A stretch of 9,379 nucleotides of DNA from Spirosoma fluviale (GTDB lineage: Bacteria > Bacteroidota > Bacteroidia > Cytophagales > Spirosomataceae). The position numbers and the translations under genes are program-made. The notes below the pieces were generated by a model. The model saw nothing but the letters and a program-made list of their open reading frames with translations, made no database searches and was not told where the DNA came from. The stretch is from NCBI GenBank assembly GCA_945906915.1, contig CAMDSI010000072.1, positions 1 to 9,379 of the forward strand, given 5' to 3'. This document shows, piece by piece, positions 6,443 to 9,379 of the stretch. Position 1 is the stretch's first letter. Every line of letters starts with the position of its first letter.

Positions 6443-6450
6443 CTAAATTA
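6443..6450 (-). promoter_or_regulatory. Candidate -7 box for the membrane-protein gene
   Basis: On the minus strand this reads TAATTTAG, matching TAnnTTTG at five of six fixed positions, 18 nt upstream of the ATG at 6422-6424. Support comes mainly from spacing similar to that of the LOG and rpiB candidates. Confidence 0.25.
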
Positions 6451-6472
6451 CGGTGATTCCAATTATTATTAT

Positions 6473-6480
6473 GAAATTTG
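6473..6480 (+). promoter_or_regulatory. Candidate -7 box for the rbfA operon
   Basis: GAAATTTG matches TAnnTTTG at five of six fixed positions, the first T being replaced by G. It ends 44 nt before the rbfA ATG, a longer leader than for the other genes here. The divergent spacer 6425-6524 must contain the operon promoter, but this exact site is tentative. Confidence 0.25.
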
Positions 6481-6524
6481 TAGGTGTTTTTTGAGATAAA
6501 AAGACCTAGATAAAGAGAGCAAGC

Positions 6525-6920
6525 ATGGAAACTAAGCGTCAACAAAAATTTGGCCGTCAAATACAGAAAGATTTAAGTGATATTTTTCAAAAAGAATTTA
6601 AAGAGATTTTCGGCAAAGGACTGGTAACCGTCACTGAGGTGAAAATTAGCCCTGACCTTTCGGTGGCGCGTTGTTATTTAAGCTTTTTATTAATTGATGA
6701 CAGGGAGTCTGTCATGGACGAATTAGATAATAGAAATAAAGCGATTCGTAATGCCTTAGCGATTCGTATCCGCAAGCAAGCGCGTATCATTCCTAATTTA
6801 GTGTTCTTCTTAGATGATACAGCAGCTTATGCAGCTAAAATTGAGGCTTTATTCGAAGGTTTAGTTATTCCACCCGCAGAAGATGAAATTCCGAATAGGG
6901 TGGCAGATGAAATAGATTAA
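6525..6920 (+). CDS. rbfA: 30S ribosome-binding factor RbfA
   Basis: RbfA is a small KH-type II protein that binds the immature 30S subunit near the 5' end of 16S rRNA and is needed for late 16S maturation and cold adaptation. The 131-residue product shows the expected core: RQQKFGRQIQKDLSDIF (5-21), VTEVKISPDLSVARCYLSF (36-54), then the helix-strand region IRNALAIRIRKQARIIPNL (74-92) followed by VFFLDDTAAYAAKIEALF (93-110). A short acidic tail ends the protein. The ATG at 6525 is preceded by a purine-rich AAGAGAG stretch about 6 nt upstream, a weak ribosome-binding site. The permease gene begins 4 nt after the rbfA stop, so the two are almost certainly co-transcribed; this order is common in Bacteroidota. 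Confidence 0.94.
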   Translation: METKRQQKFGRQIQKDLSDIFQKEFKEIFGKGLVTVTEVKISPDLSVARCYLSFLLIDDRESVMDELDNRNKAIRNALAIRIRKQARIIPNLVFFLDDTAAYAAKIEALFEGLVIPPAEDEIPNRVADEID

Positions 6921-6924
6921 GTCC

Positions 6925-8160
6925 ATGAGTATTTCCTTATTTGTAGCGAAAAGGTATTTTTTTTCCCCATTTAAGGCGAGTTTTATCACCTTAATTTCTC
7001 GTATATCCATGATTGGAGTGGGAGTGGAAGTGATGGCTTTGGTCCTTATTTTGTCCGTGTTTAATGGTTTGGAAGATTTTCAAAAAGGCTTATTTAAAAC
7101 CTTTGATCCAGATTTAACACTCATTTCTACTGCAGATATTCGTTTTTCTTTAAGTCCTTCTAAAATTAAAGAGATTGCCACCGTTTCTGGTGTGCGTTCT
7201 GTTCAATCCATCCTGGAAGATCAAGCCTTAATTCGCTATAATGGCAAACAATTAGTAGTCACCTTGAAAGGCGTTGATTCGTCTTTTATTTCCTCTAAGC
7301 GTTTGAAAAATCAAGTAGTAGATGGGGATTATTTAGTGGAATATGAGGGACACCCCTTTGGTATGGTGGGGGCTGGTGTTTTTATGGCCATGGGGATGAA
7401 TTTTGAAGATGTTTTTCATCCCATCGAAGCCTGGTATCCGAATCAAAAAGCCTTGGCTAAATTTCAAGTAAATGTCGATGCTGCTAACCAGAAAGCTTTT
7501 TACCCTGCTGGGGTTTTGCAAGTAGAACAAACTTTTGATAACCAAATGATTCTTGTTCCTTTAAATTGGATGCGCGAATTGACTTTATCGGATTCAACAG
7601 CTGTTTCTAGAGTGGATATCATGTTGCAAGAGGGCGCTAACGATATAGAGGTGCAGGCTTCCATTCAAAAGTTACTAGGTAATAGTTATCAGGTGCAGAC
7701 GCGCGACCAGCAACACGCTATTTTATTAAGAGCGATTAAAATTGAGAAGCTGTTTGTCTTTATTTTGATGGCATTTATCATGGGGATCGCCTCCTTTACC
7801 CTTTTTTATGCCCTATCACTATTAGTTATTGAAAAGAGAAAAGACCTGCGAACTTTATTAGCCATGGGGATTACGAAGCAGCAATTGTTGCGGATTTTTC
7901 TATCGGTGGGTTTATTAATTAGTTTTAGCGGAGCTATGGTGGGGATGGGACTAGGTTTTGCATTGGGCTGGATACAACAAACGTTCGGAATTATCCCTTT
8001 AGGAATCCCGAACGCTTTAATTGATGCTTATCCAATTCAAATGGAATGGTTTGATTTCTTGATGACAGCTTTGGTAGTCATTGTCATTACTTTCTTGGCT
8101 TCCATTATTCCCGCTCGAAAAGCGGTACAAATGACTTTTAATCAGCCAAAGGCGGATTAA
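6925..8160 (+). CDS. LolC/LolE-like FtsX-family ABC transporter permease
   Basis: An inner-membrane permease of the MacB/FtsX/LolCE type. In the Lol system such proteins pair with the ATPase LolD to release lipoproteins from the inner membrane to LolA; this role here is inferred from similarity. The 411-residue protein has the four-segment topology: TM1 about 23-45 after FVAKRYFF (6-13), a large periplasmic domain (about 46-270), then TM2 about 275-300, TM3 about 322-352 and TM4 about 376-396. The coupling-helix region LLVIEKRKDLRTLLAMGITKQ (299-319) is the family hallmark that contacts the ATPase. LSVFNGLEDF (43-52) after TM1 is also typical. No ATPase gene is nearby, which is common for Bacteroidota homologues. 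It is translated 4 nt after rbfA, and its last 23 nt overlap the convergent symporter gene. Confidence 0.88.
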   Translation: MSISLFVAKRYFFSPFKASFITLISRISMIGVGVEVMALVLILSVFNGLEDFQKGLFKTFDPDLTLISTADIRFSLSPSKIKEIATVSGVRSVQSILEDQALIRYNGKQLVVTLKGVDSSFISSKRLKNQVVDGDYLVEYEGHPFGMVGAGVFMAMGMNFEDVFHPIEAWYPNQKALAKFQVNVDAANQKAFYPAGVLQVEQTFDNQMILVPLNWMRELTLSDSTAVSRVDIMLQEGANDIEVQASIQKLLGNSYQVQTRDQQHAILLRAIKIEKLFVFILMAFIMGIASFTLFYALSLLVIEKRKDLRTLLAMGITKQQLLRIFLSVGLLISFSGAMVGMGLGFALGWIQQTFGIIPLGIPNALIDAYPIQMEWFDFLMTALVVIVITFLASIIPARKAVQMTFNQPKAD

Positions 8161-9376
8161 ATTCTCCTTCCCATTTCGAAACCACACAAGTAGCTACGCC
8201 ATTTCCAGCCACCGAAGTGACCGTTCTTCCCATATCCAAGAAGGGGTCTACGCCTAATAAAAGAGCGATTCCTTCAGCTGGAAGATTGAACATAGTTAAG
8301 GTGCCCGCAATGATGACAAGAGAAGCGCGAGGTACTCCAGCTATTCCTTTGGACGTAATCATTAACGTTAATAGCATGGTGATTTGTTGCTCCAAACTCA
8401 GGTGAACGCCATAGGCTTGTGCAATAAATCCAGTCGCAAATGTCATATATAACATCGATCCATCCAGATTAAAGCTATATCCTAAGGGTAATACAAATCC
8501 AACAATACGTCTGCTGCAACCGAATTTCTCTAATGCGGCAATCGTTTGAGGAAAAGATGCCTCGGAACTTGCCGTTGAAAATGAAATGAGTAAAGCTTCT
8601 TTTAGCTCTTTTAAAAGTTTCCAGTATTTAATTCCGTTAGCTAAGCAAATGATCCACAAGATAACAACGGTGAAGAACAAAAGGCCACCCATAAAGCAAA
8701 GCATTAAATAACCATAGCTGATTAATATGCTCAAACCTTTATTAGCTACCACCGTGGTCATTGCTGCAAAAACTGCATAAGGAGCCACTTCCATCACATA
8801 ATTGACCATTTTGAAAATGACTTCTGCTAAGTTTTCAAATACATGAATTAAGCGTTTTCCTACTTCTCCTATAGAACCGAGGGCAACACCAAAAAACAGG
8901 GAGAAAATAACAATTTGAAGGATTTCATTTTCCGCCAAAGCCTTAAAGAAACTATCTGGAAATATGTGCAAGATAAAGTCCTCTAAGGTTTTTGTTTTAG
9001 AGGCATCTATGCCTGTTGCTGTTCCGGCTGCAGGCTTAGGCCAACTTTGTAAGCTACCTGGTTGTGTGATATTTACCACCACTAAACCGGTCACTAAGGA
9101 GAGAATAGTGGCAAAATAGAAATAGCCAATCGTTTTAATCCCAATACGTCCTACTGCATTGAAATCCCCTAGTTTAGCAATTCCGACCACTAGTGTACAG
9201 AATACTAAGGGTCCTACAATCATTTTGATTAGGCGGAGGAAAATCTTAGAAACGATTTGAACCTTAGCCCCTAAATCTTGACTTACCTCTGGTTCGAAAT
9301 TCAAGAAAAAGATCTCTCCTAGTACAAGACCGAGGACAAATCCGATGATAATTTTATTGGTTAATGTTAATTTCAT
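8138..9376 (-). CDS. Dicarboxylate/amino acid:cation symporter (DAACS family)
   Basis: A 412-residue secondary transporter of the GltP/DctA fold (SLC1-like, trimeric elevator) that imports C4-dicarboxylates or acidic amino acids with Na+ or H+. Key elements in order are the HP1 serine-rich motif STASSEASFP (267-276), the TM7 motif NLDG (303-306, usually NMDG), the HP2 tip TSKGIAGVPR (341-350) and the TM8 motif DPFLDMGRTVTSVAGNGVAT (377-396). TM8 keeps Asp381, Arg384 and Thr385, as in aspartate/glutamate carriers. It has Ser388 and Asn392 where Na-coupled members have Asn and a Na-binding Asp; GNGVAT resembles DctA. Substrate and coupling ion are therefore unclear. The ATG at 9374-9376 gives a normal N-terminus, so the gene is probably complete, with its promoter outside the window. 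The final 23 nt overlap the convergent permease gene. Confidence 0.93.
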   Translation of the reverse strand: MKLTLTNKIIIGFVLGLVLGEIFFLNFEPEVSQDLGAKVQIVSKIFLRLIKMIVGPLVFCTLVVGIAKLGDFNAVGRIGIKTIGYFYFATILSLVTGLVVVNITQPGSLQSWPKPAAGTATGIDASKTKTLEDFILHIFPDSFFKALAENEILQIVIFSLFFGVALGSIGEVGKRLIHVFENLAEVIFKMVNYVMEVAPYAVFAAMTTVVANKGLSILISYGYLMLCFMGGLLFFTVVILWIICLANGIKYWKLLKELKEALLISFSTASSEASFPQTIAALEKFGCSRRIVGFVLPLGYSFNLDGSMLYMTFATGFIAQAYGVHLSLEQQITMLLTLMITSKGIAGVPRASLVIIAGTLTMFNLPAEGIALLLGVDPFLDMGRTVTSVAGNGVATCVVSKWEGEFNPPLAD

Positions 9377-9379
9377 TTT

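Overview
The window looks like ordinary chromosomal DNA from a member of the Bacteroidota, probably a Cytophagales-type bacterium. This rests on a GC content near 40% by eye, weak or absent Shine-Dalgarno sequences, TAnnTTTG-like -7 promoter boxes ahead of several genes, an rbfA gene followed directly by a LolC/LolE-type permease gene, and a PolX with a degenerate polymerase site. The genus assignment is inference. I see no RNA gene, insertion sequence, phage gene or CRISPR array.

Layout. Positions 1-123 hold a long imperfect hairpin that overlaps the stop codon of a circularly permuted ATP-grasp gene on the minus strand (113-1543). A 149-bp AT-rich divergent spacer separates it from a plus-strand DNA repair pair: an O6-alkylguanine-DNA alkyltransferase (1693-2160) and a PolX-family protein (2176-3843). 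PolX runs tail-to-tail into a LOG-family nucleoside monophosphate phosphoribohydrolase (3833-4555, minus). Divergent from LOG is ribose-5-phosphate isomerase B (4624-5067, plus), which ends one base from a polytopic membrane protein resembling a GT-C glycosyltransferase (5069-6424, minus). Divergent from that is a two-gene operon, rbfA (6525-6920) and a LolC/LolE-like permease (6925-8160). The operon overlaps tail-to-tail with a DAACS-family dicarboxylate/amino-acid symporter (8138-9376, minus).

The genes are mostly unrelated housekeeping functions, arranged as alternating divergent and convergent pairs with very little spacer. The clearest functional grouping is the alkyltransferase-PolX repair pair. 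Both proteins depart from family norms: the alkyltransferase has Gln where the DNA-intercalating Arg finger is expected, and PolX has lost its polymerase carboxylates while keeping a full PHP nuclease metal site.

I found no convincing undescribed multi-gene system. The items most worth a second look are the hairpin at 51-123, the noncanonical PolX, the Arg-finger substitution, and the perfect -7 box placed only 5 nt before the polX start codon.
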